A program made the translations under genes and the position numbers. From Eutrophocola sp965662685 (GTDB taxonomy: Bacteria; Pseudomonadota; Gammaproteobacteria; Pseudomonadales; Pseudohongiellaceae): DNA of 64,000 nucleotides. Under the pieces are notes generated by a model. That model was not told the DNA's origin. It worked only from the letters and a program-made list of their open reading frames with translations, and did not search any database. How positions within the stretch are numbered: the stretch's first letter is position 1; every line of letters starts with the position of its first letter. Positions 36,681 through 46,000 of this stretch are shown in pieces. Location of the stretch: NCBI GenBank assembly GCA_965662685.1, contig CBFIIQ010000012.1, positions 1 to 64,000 of the forward strand, written 5' to 3'.

Positions 36681-38705
36681 TCAACTTCCGTTATCCGGAT
36701 TTCTTTCCAGCAAGAGGTTACCAAATAGGTCACAGCTTGCGCGCCATGTCGGTGCCAACCAGGTGGTAGCATTAGTTTCCACCAGCAGGGCGGGCCCGGA
36801 AAGGCTTTGCCCGGCACGCAGGTTCACACGCTGTACCACAGGCACAGGCTGATGAATCCCGTAAATACTGACCTTCCCGGGAATTCTGCTTTCCAGCTCA
36901 GGCCGCTTGACCATTTCAAGCACTGGAGGCTCTTTATTCTCGCGAATGCCCAAACGCAGGTTCACCAGCTCCAGTGGGCTGTCGAGTCTGTGGCCATAGC
37001 GCTGTTGATGAGCACTATGAAACTGTTCCCGGGCCTCACTGACGCTATACCATGGAATTGTCAGGCTGGTTGATTGTCCCTGATAACGCAGGTCAGCCCG
37101 GTATTCAATGCTGGTATTTTCCGCGCTAACCCCTTCTTCCGCGAGTTCCTGGAGCCCTTGAGTAGCCATTTTTTCAAAAATATCATCGCTTTCCCGCGCA
37201 TCAAGCTCATCAAGTAATACCTGGTGAGTCTGTGAAAGCTGTCGTTCAACCGGTGCCAGAAACATACCCATAGCGGATAATACCCCGGCATGAACAGGGA
37301 CCATGGCCCTATTCATGCCCATGGCTTCCGCCAGGGCACAGATATGGAGTCCTCCGGCGCCACCAAAACAGCATAATCTGAAGGTTTTTGGATCGTGACC
37401 CCGGGCGACTGAAATGACTCTCAGTGCTCTTGCCATATGTTCATTGGCTACCCTGATAATGCCTGATGCGGTTTCTTCAATAGTTAATGATAAAGCGTCT
37501 GCCAACGGCCCAATGACGGCTCTGGAGGCAGCATTATCAAGAGTCATTGAGCCCCCGAGAAAAGCGTCTGCGCGGATTCTGCCCAATACCAGGTTTGCAT
37601 CTGTCACCGTGGCATGTTTTCCGCCCTGACCATAGCAAGCGGGACCTGGAGTGGCCCCGGCAGACTGCGGGCCTACCTGTAATAAGCCACCGGCATCAAC
37701 CATTGCCACAGAGCCGCCGCCAGCGCCAATAGTGTGCATATCGACCATGGGAACAGCCACCGGGTAATCACCAATACGTCCTTCTGTGGTTAAATTAACT
37801 TCCCCGTTAAGCAAGGCAACGTCAGTAGAAGTACCACCCATATCAAAAGTAAGTAATCGCTTTTGTTTGGTGAGTCTGGCCAGAAAGCTGGCGGCCGCCA
37901 GACCACCTGCAGGACCGGAAAGCAGCAGATTAACCGACTTGCGTGAGGCCTGCCCAGCATCAATAGTGCCCCCCGATGACTGCATCACTGACAGCCTTGA
38001 GGGTTGTGTGCCTGCTTTCAGGCGTAACAGGTAGTCACTGACCAGCGGGCCGAGCGTAGCATTAAGCCAGGTTGCAATACCGCGTTCATACTCCCGGTAT
38101 TCCGGCAGGACCTCAAAGGAACTGGTAATAAAAGGGGCATAATCCAGGTTATCCTCAAGAAAGCTGGCGATGGTTTTCTCTTGGTATGGATTGAGGAAGG
38201 AAAACAGCAAGGATATTGCCACTGCATCCGGTTTTAGCTGCTGCAGGGTTTGCACAAGTGCCTCAAGATTCTCTTTGTTAAGACCTTCGAGTTCCTGGCC
38301 ATGGGAGTCTATGCGTCCGTCTGCTTCCAGACATAATTCCCGGGGAACCGGGGCCGGAATTGGAGGTGACTGCAGTTGGTACAAGTGTGGACGTGTCTGT
38401 CGTGCTATGGTCAGAATGTCAGCGAAACCGGTGTTGGTAATGAAGGCTGTTTTAACCCCTTTGCCTTCCAGAGCGGCATTGGTTGCTACAGTACTGCCAT
38501 GCACAATTTTCACCTGGCCATTGCGCACTGCAGCGGCTAGACCCATTTCCTCGATCCCCTGTAGAATGGCCTGCTCCGGCGCCACGGGGGTGGACAACAC
38601 CTTGTGGGTTCTGAGTTGTGAACTTTTGCTGGCGGCTTCACGGGACGGGCTTGCAAGCAACACGAAATCGGTGAAAGTACCACCTGTATCTACACCAAGA
38701 ATCAT
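36681..38705 (-). CDS. Hydantoinase/oxoprolinase family protein (HyuA subunit)
   Basis: ATP-dependent amidohydrolase A subunit, 674 residues. ILGVDTGGTFTDFVLL is the N-terminal ATP-binding start. LLSGPAGGLAAASFLA, FDMGGTSTDVALL and DMHTIGAGGGSVA are the other actin-fold loops of the HyuA family. ATG 38705 is placed just before this motif with GGAAGC upstream; a longer frame adds only unrelated residues. HyuA normally needs a HyuB partner, which is not in the window. Substrate (5-oxoproline, hydantoin or N-methylhydantoin) cannot be deduced. Confidence 0.9.
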   Translation of the reverse strand: MILGVDTGGTFTDFVLLASPSREAASKSSQLRTHKVLSTPVAPEQAILQGIEEMGLAAAVRNGQVKIVHGSTVATNAALEGKGVKTAFITNTGFADILTIARQTRPHLYQLQSPPIPAPVPRELCLEADGRIDSHGQELEGLNKENLEALVQTLQQLKPDAVAISLLFSFLNPYQEKTIASFLEDNLDYAPFITSSFEVLPEYREYERGIATWLNATLGPLVSDYLLRLKAGTQPSRLSVMQSSGGTIDAGQASRKSVNLLLSGPAGGLAAASFLARLTKQKRLLTFDMGGTSTDVALLNGEVNLTTEGRIGDYPVAVPMVDMHTIGAGGGSVAMVDAGGLLQVGPQSAGATPGPACYGQGGKHATVTDANLVLGRIRADAFLGGSMTLDNAASRAVIGPLADALSLTIEETASGIIRVANEHMARALRVISVARGHDPKTFRLCCFGGAGGLHICALAEAMGMNRAMVPVHAGVLSAMGMFLAPVERQLSQTHQVLLDELDARESDDIFEKMATQGLQELAEEGVSAENTSIEYRADLRYQGQSTSLTIPWYSVSEAREQFHSAHQQRYGHRLDSPLELVNLRLGIRENKEPPVLEMVKRPELESRIPGKVSIYGIHQPVPVVQRVNLRAGQSLSGPALLVETNATTWLAPTWRASCDLFGNLLLERNPDNGS

Positions 38706-38756
38706 AACGTAGGCTTCCGACCCTGAGACCTTTATCCAGAAAGGAAATCGAGCTGC

Positions 38757-38783
38757 ATTATATAGTAGAAAGCCGACTGGCAA
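38757..38783 (-). promoter_or_regulatory. Candidate promoter of hyuA
   Basis: Read on the minus strand, TTGCCA (38783-38778) and a perfect TATAAT (38762-38757) are 15 bases apart. The spacing is short but both hexamers are good. Transcription would start about 45 bases before the hyuA ATG. The region also separates hyuA from the divergent mutM. Confidence 0.4.
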
Positions 38784-38871
38784 GCAGAGCAAACGGTTTT
38801 ATGAAACATGCTGTCAAACCAGTCTAAACACAGTAGAACTAACTTAGCCCTATGATCAGGCGGAAGACGCA

Positions 38872-39687
38872 ATGCCAGAGTTACCAGAAGTAGAAACAAC
38901 ACGCCGTGGTATTGAGCCGCATATTCTGGACCGCGAAATTACCCGGGTTGTGCTGCGGGAAAAAAAATTACGCTGGCCGGTGCCAGCTAAATTACCTTCA
39001 CTGGTAACCGGACAACATGTCTTATCGGTAAAGCGTCGTGCCAAGTATCTTCTCATTGATCTGGACTCTGGCACGCTGATGATCCATCTGGGTATGTCGG
39101 GCAGTTTGCGGATTGTTACAGCAAGCCTGCGCGCGGAAAAACATGATCATGCAGATTTTGAATTTCAGGGGGGCAATGTACTGCGCTATCGTGACCCGAG
39201 GAAGTTCGGCAGTATTCTCTGGATTGACAAGGAAATCGGGCAGCATCCGCTTCTGCTTAATCTCGGCCCTGAACCACTGACAGACGATTTTAGCAGCGAC
39301 TATCTCTTTGCGCTGTCGAGAAAAAGAAAAGCGCCAATAAAGTCTTTTATCATGGATAGTCACGTGGTGGTGGGGGTAGGCAATATTTACGCTAATGAGG
39401 CTCTGTTCCGCGCCGGCATCAGGCCGACCCGACCGGCGGGGACTATTTCAAAACTGAAGTACCAACTGCTTGTAGCCACCATAAAAGAAATACTGGCTCA
39501 GGCCATAAAGGTTGGGGGAACTACGTTGCGGGATTTCACTGGAGGTAATGGCGAGCCTGGTTATTTCAAGCAATCGCTGGCGGTTTATGGCCGTGGTGGA
39601 GAACCCTGTATCACCTGCAAGAAAACCCTGAAAGAGATTCGTCAGGGACAGCGCTCAACAGTTTACTGTACAAGTTGTCAGAGTTAA
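38872..39687 (+). CDS. mutM: Formamidopyrimidine-DNA glycosylase
   Basis: Removes oxidised purines such as 8-oxoguanine. MPELPEVETTRRGI supplies the catalytic N-terminal Pro and Glu. NIYANEALFRAGIRP is the helix-two-turn-helix, and the C-terminal zinc finger is complete (CITC and CTSCQS around GQRSTVYC). Length 271 is standard. In E. coli mutM adjoins rpmG; here they are 18.6 kb apart. It diverges from hyuA and is followed by unrelated exported proteins. Confidence 0.97.
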   Translation: MPELPEVETTRRGIEPHILDREITRVVLREKKLRWPVPAKLPSLVTGQHVLSVKRRAKYLLIDLDSGTLMIHLGMSGSLRIVTASLRAEKHDHADFEFQGGNVLRYRDPRKFGSILWIDKEIGQHPLLLNLGPEPLTDDFSSDYLFALSRKRKAPIKSFIMDSHVVVGVGNIYANEALFRAGIRPTRPAGTISKLKYQLLVATIKEILAQAIKVGGTTLRDFTGGNGEPGYFKQSLAVYGRGGEPCITCKKTLKEIRQGQRSTVYCTSCQS

Positions 39688-39775
39688 CATGAAAAAAATC
39701 ACTGAATACTTCCACTATTCCTTTTACTGCAACAATTTTCACCACAACAATTTTTCCAAATCGAAAGGGGGCATC

Positions 39776-40186
39776 ATGAGAAAAACAGCCAGGTTAATCT
39801 TGCCTGTAATCACGGGGTTATTTTTAGCTACAGGCGGCTCCTTGAGTTTTGCACATCATTCGTTCCCCGTACATTTTCTCCCCGATGGTGAAGTAAGTGT
39901 AAGTGGCGTGGTTAAAAGTTTTCGTTTCGCCAATCCCCATGGTGTTCTGGAATTAGCAGTTATTAATAAAGACGGCGAAGAAGAAGCCTGGCGCGCTGAA
40001 ACCAATTCGCCGAGTCTTTTGCGTCGCAGGGGCTGGAGTCGAGATTCCCTGTCAGAAGGTGACGAGATCACTATAACTGGCTGGCCGGCGAGGAATGACG
40101 ATAAGTACATGAGAATTCGAAGTGTCACCTTTGCCGATGGTTCCATACTGGCTACACAAAGGGGTCAAACTCCGGATCAGGATTAA
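39776..40186 (+). CDS. DUF6152-like periplasmic protein
   Basis: 136 residues. ATG 39776 with GAAAGGGGG upstream replaces a longer frame from 39689. A signal peptide ends LSFAHH; the mature start HHSFPVHF and SGVVKSFRFANPHG match the DUF6152 pattern (HHSF, then NPH). The family is small, exported and of unknown function, often beside redox or PQQ genes. Here the next gene, another exported protein, follows after 59 bases, so the two probably work together. Confidence 0.78.
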   Translation: MRKTARLILPVITGLFLATGGSLSFAHHSFPVHFLPDGEVSVSGVVKSFRFANPHGVLELAVINKDGEEEAWRAETNSPSLLRRRGWSRDSLSEGDEITITGWPARNDDKYMRIRSVTFADGSILATQRGQTPDQD

Positions 40187-40245
40187 TACGGCCATCTGAT
40201 TGTCCAGATAAAAAAATTTTAAGAAATAAATTGCGCGGATAAAAA

Positions 40246-40980
40246 ATGAAAAAACCAATGCAAATGAAGTGGGCGTTATTGATTAGCCTGCTACTTTTCT
40301 CCATGACTTTGTTTGCTGCTGAGGCCCCTGATATTTCAGGATTCTGGACGGTAAAGTTTGAACAGACGCCATCAGGTACTGAGTTATTCGAAAAACTTCC
40401 CGAAGATGCTCTATTTATCAATGATGCCGGTGGTGGTGAGTTGGCCGAAGGTGATTATGGTGGTTTGCAGTTAACTGAAAGAGCGCTGCAGGAAATCAGG
40501 GAGTATGACTTTGAGTTTGAATTCAGTTTGTCCTATACCTGCATGCCGCCTTCGGCAGTTTTTTATATGCAGGCACCTTTCCCCATGGAAATTGATCAGG
40601 GTCGGGACCTTGTAGTATTCAGGATGGAATATTTTGATATGGTTAGAATAATCTACATGGATGGCAGGGAACATCCCGGCGAGGATTATCCGCACTCCAA
40701 AAATGGTCATTCCATTGGTCATTGGGAAGGCGATGAGCTGGTGGTGGACTCCACTCATTTTGTGGCATCAACATTCATGAATAATGGCTTTAATCACAGT
40801 GAAGACATTCACATGATAGAGCGATTCAAGATGAGTGAAGATGGTCAGACTTTGTGGCTAACCCAGGTGTACGAAGACCCTGCAGTCTTTGCCGGAAGAT
40901 CATCCAGGTATATGGCATGGCGTAAAGTTCCAGGTGAGCATATATACCCCTATGACTGTGACCCGTCATTTGGTAGATAG
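40246..40980 (+). CDS. Exported protein paired with the DUF6152-like protein
   Basis: 244 residues with a signal peptide ending LFAAE. The mature part contains SGFWTVKFEQ, SYTCMPPSAVFYM, and GHSIGHWEGDELVVDSTHF, a motif seen in secreted proteins of unknown function from Proteobacteria and Acidobacteria. The beta-rich pattern suggests a lipocalin-like or sandwich fold; this is inference. Co-oriented with the DUF6152 gene, and probably a small binding module in the periplasm. Not recognised as a named gene. Confidence 0.7.
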   Translation: MKKPMQMKWALLISLLLFSMTLFAAEAPDISGFWTVKFEQTPSGTELFEKLPEDALFINDAGGGELAEGDYGGLQLTERALQEIREYDFEFEFSLSYTCMPPSAVFYMQAPFPMEIDQGRDLVVFRMEYFDMVRIIYMDGREHPGEDYPHSKNGHSIGHWEGDELVVDSTHFVASTFMNNGFNHSEDIHMIERFKMSEDGQTLWLTQVYEDPAVFAGRSSRYMAWRKVPGEHIYPYDCDPSFGR

Positions 40981-41026
40981 TAAAAAGCAGGTTTATTTAG
41001 CATAAAACCAGTTGGCAAAAGGAATA

Positions 41027-41278
41027 TTATTTTTTGTCAGTCAGCTGGTGATATTTCTCCAGTAGCTGTTCCTTTGATTCCTCGTGATCAGGATCCAGTG
41101 GAATACAGTCTACGGGACATACTTCCACGCACTGGGAAGTTTCAAAATGACCAACGCATTCCGTGCAAAGGTGAGGGTCAATGACATAGATGAGTTCGCC
41201 CATTGAGATTGCATCATTAGGGCATTCAGGCTCACATACATCACAGTTAATACATTCATCTGTAATAATCAGCGCCAT
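41027..41278 (-). CDS. YfhL-type 2[4Fe-4S] ferredoxin
   Basis: 83 residues. The first cluster site is CINCDVCEPEC and the second CTECVGH...CVEVCPVDC, with the extra loop between Cys residues characteristic of the YfhL/Fdx (Allochromatium-type) subgroup. The C-terminal helix is charged (HEESKEQLLEKYHQL), as in that group. It overlaps the coaD stop by one base (TGATG), an order shared with Pseudomonas. Acts as a low-potential electron carrier; the partner is unknown. Confidence 0.93.
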   Translation of the reverse strand: MALIITDECINCDVCEPECPNDAISMGELIYVIDPHLCTECVGHFETSQCVEVCPVDCIPLDPDHEESKEQLLEKYHQLTDKK

Positions 41279-41751
41279 CAGGCAAACTCCTTCATAGCCT
41301 TTACGACCAATGGCGACACAAACGAAGAAATATCCCCGCCATAGGCAGCTATCTCCCTGACCAGTGTCGAAGAGATATAGGAAAACTCCTCTGCTGGCGC
41401 CAGAAATATGGTTTCAATATCCGGTGCCAGTACCCGATTCATTCCAACCAGCTGAAATTCATATTCAAAGTCGGCGACGGTGCGCAAGCCACGTAAAATT
41501 AGCCTCGCATTTTGCTGTTTTACAAATTCAGTCAGCAGGCCTTCAAAACCGGTCACTTCGACATTATCGATATGGGCAAGTACTTCCCTGGTGACTGATA
41601 CTCTTTTGTCCAGAGGTGCCATCGTAGATTTAAGCTTGCTGGAACCAACTGCAACAATCACCCGATCAAAAATTGCGGATGCGCGCTCGACCAGATCGGT
41701 GTGACCATTTGTAATGGGATTAAATGTTCCGGGGTAAACAACCGTTTTCAT
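41278..41751 (-). CDS. coaD: Phosphopantetheine adenylyltransferase
   Basis: Fourth step of coenzyme A synthesis: transfers AMP to 4'-phosphopantetheine. PGTFNPITNGHTDLVERA contains the nucleotidyltransferase TxGH-type motif. RGLRTVADFEYEFQLVGMNR and EFSYISSTLVREIA are the other family signatures. Length 157 is normal. It is translationally coupled to the ferredoxin downstream. Together with coaBC the window supplies most of the late CoA pathway. Confidence 0.97.
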   Translation of the reverse strand: MKTVVYPGTFNPITNGHTDLVERASAIFDRVIVAVGSSKLKSTMAPLDKRVSVTREVLAHIDNVEVTGFEGLLTEFVKQQNARLILRGLRTVADFEYEFQLVGMNRVLAPDIETIFLAPAEEFSYISSTLVREIAAYGGDISSFVSPLVVKAMKEFA

Positions 41752-41894
41752 CTTTAAAACTCTTGGAAGTAACAGGCACGGGATTATACAACAAGCTGCC
41801 TCGAATAATCATTTAACGGGGGTAGACCTCCAAGGGCAATCTGGTATTGTTGCCGAATGTAGATCCATGAAAAAGAATAAAGAGATTGCGATAA

Positions 41895-43262
41895 ATGCAA
41901 GGCAATGAAAAACATGAACATTGGTCGTCGCGCTGGCTGTTTGTTATGGCTGCCGTGGGGTCTTCCGTTGGCCTGGCTAATATCTGGCGTTTTCCCTATA
42001 CCACCGGTGAAAATGGTGGTGGCGCTTTTGTGTTTATTTATATTGCTGCGGTATTTTTTCTTGCCCTGCCTCTCGTTATTGGAGAGTTCATGCTGGGAAG
42101 AAGAGGTCAGGACTGCCCTCCAGAGGCATTGAAAAAAATAATCAGCGAAGCCAATGCCAGTCCATTCTGGGTCATTATCGGCTACATGGGGATTTTTACT
42201 GCGAGTATTATCCTTTCCTACTACAGCATGATTGGTGGAGAGACAATTTATTATGCGGTAGCAAATGCCCTGGGTAGTTTTTCAGATGTTTCAGCTGAAG
42301 GTGCAACAGCTATTTCTTCAGGATTCAATGGCAGCTGGATCAGCGTTTTTTTAGCCCATAGTATGTTCATGGGTATTACTGTATTTATTTCGGCCCGTGG
42401 TATTTCGGGGGGGCTTGAGACAGCAGTAAAATATATGATGCCGCTGCTGTTTATTATTTTGATTGGTATGGTTTTTTACGCCGCTTTTGCCGGAGAGTTC
42501 GTTACTGCACTTAATTATTTATTCCGACCTGATTTCAGCCGCATTACAACATCGGTAGTTATTGAGGCTTTTGGTCAGGCATTTTTCTCTGTCAGTGTTG
42601 GCGCTACGACTCTGATGGCCTATGGTTCTTATCTTTCAAAGTCTGACTCTATTACTGATTCGGCGGCCATGGTAGTGAGCGCTGATACCCTGGTGGCGAT
42701 CCTTGCAGGCCTGGCAATTTTCCCAATTGTTTTTGCTTTTGGCCTTGATGCCGGAGGTGGACCGGCTCTGGTTTTTGAAACTGTTCCGCTGGCCTTTGGC
42801 AATATGCCGGGTGGAATTTTCTTTGGCACACTGTTTTTTATATTACTGGCATTTGCGGCAATCACCTCTTCCATTTCCATGTTGGAAGTGCCGGTTTCCT
42901 GGCTGGCAAGCAAGGATAACTGGTCAAGAAAAAAAGCGGCAATTGTCAGCGGCTTGATAATCTGGCTGATTGGTTTTCTTTCGGTGCTTTCACTGAATGA
43001 GCTGCAAGCATTTCAACCGCTGTCTATTGTTGGTATTCCGGGAACCTTTTTCGATCTCTTTGACTACCTAACCAGCAACATTATGCTCCCGGTCACCGGA
43101 TTACTGACGGCCCTGTTTGTTGGCTGGGTAGTACCTGAAGCTGTTTCCCTTGAAGAGTTGCAAATGCTCAGGGAGCATCACTGGTTTCGCGGCTGGATGA
43201 TAATGATGCGTTACGGTGTTACTGCTGTGCTCTTTGTTGTTTTCTACAACCTGGTTTTTTAA
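41895..43262 (+). CDS. Sodium-dependent transporter (NSS family)
   Basis: 455 residues, about 11-12 membrane helices. The N-terminal GSSVGLANIWRFPY is the LeuT/SLC6 TM1 sodium-site signature, and ENGGGAFVFIYI follows. Prokaryotic NSS proteins take up amino acids with sodium; the substrate here is unknown. A sodium-driven carrier fits a marine habitat. RidA follows after 39 bases on the same strand, and such pairing supports an amino-acid link. Confidence 0.92.
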   Translation: MQGNEKHEHWSSRWLFVMAAVGSSVGLANIWRFPYTTGENGGGAFVFIYIAAVFFLALPLVIGEFMLGRRGQDCPPEALKKIISEANASPFWVIIGYMGIFTASIILSYYSMIGGETIYYAVANALGSFSDVSAEGATAISSGFNGSWISVFLAHSMFMGITVFISARGISGGLETAVKYMMPLLFIILIGMVFYAAFAGEFVTALNYLFRPDFSRITTSVVIEAFGQAFFSVSVGATTLMAYGSYLSKSDSITDSAAMVVSADTLVAILAGLAIFPIVFAFGLDAGGGPALVFETVPLAFGNMPGGIFFGTLFFILLAFAAITSSISMLEVPVSWLASKDNWSRKKAAIVSGLIIWLIGFLSVLSLNELQAFQPLSIVGIPGTFFDLFDYLTSNIMLPVTGLLTALFVGWVVPEAVSLEELQMLREHHWFRGWMIMMRYGVTAVLFVVFYNLVF

Positions 43263-43301
43263 CCATAGCCTTATCCCGAAATAATAAAGGAAACTTCAAG
43301 C

Positions 43302-43694
43302 ATGGTTGAGTCATTGGTTTCAAAAAAACTTATTGCGCCCAGGTTTAAATACAGCCAGCTGGTCAAGGCCGGACCTCATTACTATTGCAGTGGTTTAATT
43401 GCACTTGATAATGAAAGCGGAGAGCTCATCAGTGGCGGCGTGGGAAAGCAAGCTCAGGTTATTCTGCAAAACCTTCAGTTGCTCATGGAAGAGTTTAATC
43501 TTTCCTGGGAACACCTTGCCTTTGCGCGCGTTTTTACTTCCGACTTTGATAATTTTTCAGAATTTAATACTGCCTGGGAGAAGGTTTTTAACAGTCTCGC
43601 AATTGCGCCTCCGGCCAGAAGTTCTATTGGCGTAAGTGCTTTGCCTTTAAACGCAAAAATAGAAATTGAATTTACTTTTTATAAAGAAGATTAG
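43302..43694 (+). CDS. RidA family protein
   Basis: 130 residues. The YjgF/RidA fold is shown by PHYYCSGLIALDNESGEL, the QVILQNLQLLMEEFNLSW helix and ARSSIGVSALPLNAKIEIE, which contains the conserved Arg-Ser site. The family deaminates reactive enamines and imines from amino-acid metabolism. AAAGGA lies upstream of the ATG. It probably forms an operon with the NSS transporter. Archetypal RidA activity is likely but other subfamilies are possible. Confidence 0.9.
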   Translation: MVESLVSKKLIAPRFKYSQLVKAGPHYYCSGLIALDNESGELISGGVGKQAQVILQNLQLLMEEFNLSWEHLAFARVFTSDFDNFSEFNTAWEKVFNSLAIAPPARSSIGVSALPLNAKIEIEFTFYKED

Positions 43695-43766
43695 TGAGGC
43701 CAGAGTACAAAGGTTTGCTTGCTGAGCTTGGTAGAAAACCATCTCGCCGAATACCCATAAAAGGTT

Positions 43767-44180
43767 TTACTCTTTAGTGCTTGTTTTGTCAGTCACCCAG
43801 TCCAGAGCTGGTTCAAATTCCTGAAAGACCTTCACATGTTTTTTTGATATCGGATTAAGGTTGCGAATAAACTCATATACCTTGGCCAGAGTGAAAGCCG
43901 GTTTTGAATCTACCAGAAGAGCCAGTTTTGTTATGCCCTGTCGTATATCCTGTTTGGTCGCAATATTGGAAAGCTTTTTTAACTCGTAAGCTGAAATGTT
44001 AATGCTGGTAATGGGTCTGAAATCAACAAGCTCATTGTATTTTTGAAAGTCTGGCAGATATTTAAGCTCTTCCTGATACTTGTTGAATGTTTCCAGAAAT
44101 AATTCCAGAGTTACCTCTTCAGGAGCAAAAGTAGTAATTATAACTTTGCTGTCATGATCAATTCTGTGTGAAACAAGCAT
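43767..44180 (-). CDS. STAS/SpoIIAA-like small protein
   Basis: 137 residues from ATG 44180; a GTG six codons upstream is an alternative and no strong ribosome site favours either. The sequence alternates strands and helices (SKVIITTFAPEEVTLELF, YNELVDFRPITSINISAY, KLALLVDSKPAFTLAKVYEF), the layout of the SpoIIAA-like PF11964 type family. No membrane segment. Function unknown; it lies alone, downstream of rsmD on the same strand. Confidence 0.6.
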   Translation of the reverse strand: MLVSHRIDHDSKVIITTFAPEEVTLELFLETFNKYQEELKYLPDFQKYNELVDFRPITSINISAYELKKLSNIATKQDIRQGITKLALLVDSKPAFTLAKVYEFIRNLNPISKKHVKVFQEFEPALDWVTDKTSTKE

Positions 44181-44212
44181 TTCTAATACAGTCGTCACTT
44201 AAAACTGGCATG

Positions 44213-44806
44213 TTAAAGCAATATGCGTTCGCATACACCAAAATATACCTGCCCGGCTTTTTTTGATTTCAGCCATCTCCATGTTGATGGCAATTTGATA
44301 TTTTCCAATGGGGAGTTTGACTCAAGATAGACAACACTCCCTGGTTTTAGCAGATTCGCAGACTCAAGTAGCTGGCAACACTCGTCCAGCAGATCCAGAT
44401 TATAGGGCGGGTCAAGAAAAATGATGTCATATGGTTCAATACCCGTGTTTTTTTTCAGCCAATCTATGGCGTCAGAATGAATGATACTCATATTCTGACA
44501 ATCCAGTAGCTGACAATTCTCCATAATTACTTCAATGACTTCTCTGGAGTTATCAATGGCAGTCATCGAGACGGCTTCACGTGAACAGGCTTCAAAGGCC
44601 AGAGCGCCACTGCCGGTAAATAAATCAAGACATCTAGCGCCAGCTATTTTATTTTGCAGCCAGTTAAATACAGTTTCCCTGACTCTGTCCGGGGTTGGTC
44701 TTAAAGTCTCTACATCTCCTGTAAACGACAGTTGTCTGCTACGCCATTTCCCTGCGATGATGCGGACCTTGTTTCGACTGGCACTTTTTTTTGAATAACT
44801 GGTCAT
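44213..44806 (-). CDS. rsmD: 16S rRNA (guanine966-N2)-methyltransferase
   Basis: 197 residues. It has an N-terminal RNA-binding start (RIIAGKWRSRQL), the SAM loop DLFTGSGALAFEA near 61-73 and the catalytic DPPY at 132-135. RPTPDRVRETVFNWL is an RsmD hallmark. It diverges from ftsY, the same neighbourhood as in Pseudomonas and E. coli. Confidence 0.95.
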   Translation of the reverse strand: MTSYSKKSASRNKVRIIAGKWRSRQLSFTGDVETLRPTPDRVRETVFNWLQNKIAGARCLDLFTGSGALAFEACSREAVSMTAIDNSREVIEVIMENCQLLDCQNMSIIHSDAIDWLKKNTGIEPYDIIFLDPPYNLDLLDECCQLLESANLLKPGSVVYLESNSPLENIKLPSTWRWLKSKKAGQVYFGVCERILL

Positions 44807-44970
44807 TTAATGTGGTTTTCGTGAGTTTTGATTGGTCTTTTTCTCAGGCAGAATCATGCCATTTCAGAGCGTCAGATGACTCATTGTGCCAGATTTTCAG
44901 TGGCATAGCAGGAGCAGTGCTGATAGCATAGCCAGCCTCGGTAATACCTTCAAACACATCAGATACCCCC

Positions 44971-45972
44971 ATGTTCGGATTTGGCAAAAAGAAGCAGGAC
45001 CAGGCTGAAAATAGCCCGCAAGCAGAACAGGTTTCCGGGAATGAATCCCTGTTTGAGCGACTGCGTTCGGGCCTGAAAAAAACCCGCAGTAATCTTGGCG
45101 ATGGGCTTGCCAACCTGCTGTCCGGTAAAAAAGCCATAGATCAGGACCTGCTGGAAGAGCTGGAAAGCCTTTTGCTGACAGCGGACATTGGTATTGATGC
45201 AACGACCTCCATTATCGATGATCTGACCAGTAGCCTGAAAAGAAATCAGCTACAGGATTCCGGCGCGCTGTATGAGGCCCTGCAGGAAAAACTGCAGGCC
45301 TTGCTTGAACCTTGCGAACGCCCTCTGGAAATACCCCGTGATAGCAATAAGCCATTCGTAATCCTTATGGTCGGGGTAAATGGTGTTGGCAAGACCACGA
45401 CAATCGGCAAACTGGCAAGAAAGTTTCAGAATGAGAAACGTTCAGTGATGTTGGCAGCCGGCGATACCTTCAGGGCAGCCGCCGTTGAACAGCTTCAGGT
45501 TTGGGGGGATCGCCACCAGGTACCAGTGGTAGCCCAGCATACGGGGGCTGACAGTGCTTCAGTGATTTATGACGCCTACCAATCTGCTGTAGCAAGAAAA
45601 ATAGATGTATTGATTGCTGATACGGCCGGGCGTTTACACAATAAAGATAACCTGATGCAGGAACTGGAGAAGGTTATTCGGGTTCTGAAAAAGCTGGATG
45701 AGGATATTCCCCAGGAAGTGATGCTGGTTCTGGATGCCGGGACCGGACAGAACGGACTAAGTCAGGCTGAACATTTTAATCGTGCAGTGAATATCACAGG
45801 TCTTACCCTGACCAAGCTTGACGGGACTGCCAAGGGCGGAATGATTTTCGCTATAGCTGAGCACTTTGGTATACCAATACGCTTCATTGGCATAGGTGAA
45901 ACCGCAGACGACCTGCGACCTTTCTCAGCACGGGATTTTGTAATGGCCCTTTTTGATCAAGGTCAGGAATAA
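44971..45972 (+). CDS. ftsY: Signal recognition particle receptor FtsY
   Basis: 333-residue GTPase that docks SRP-ribosome complexes at the membrane. It has an N domain (about 25-115), then G1 GVNGVGKTT (135-143), DTFRAAAVEQL, DTAGRLHNKDNLM and TKLDGTAKGG. The acidic N-terminal A domain is short (about 25 residues with FGFGKKK), compared with about 200 in E. coli. The frame is not open further upstream in any convincing way. First gene of ftsY-ftsE-ftsX, 28 bases before ftsE. Confidence 0.96.
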   Translation: MFGFGKKKQDQAENSPQAEQVSGNESLFERLRSGLKKTRSNLGDGLANLLSGKKAIDQDLLEELESLLLTADIGIDATTSIIDDLTSSLKRNQLQDSGALYEALQEKLQALLEPCERPLEIPRDSNKPFVILMVGVNGVGKTTTIGKLARKFQNEKRSVMLAAGDTFRAAAVEQLQVWGDRHQVPVVAQHTGADSASVIYDAYQSAVARKIDVLIADTAGRLHNKDNLMQELEKVIRVLKKLDEDIPQEVMLVLDAGTGQNGLSQAEHFNRAVNITGLTLTKLDGTAKGGMIFAIAEHFGIPIRFIGIGETADDLRPFSARDFVMALFDQGQE

Positions 45973-46000
45973 TCAATTAACAATTACCGGCTGATTTCTG

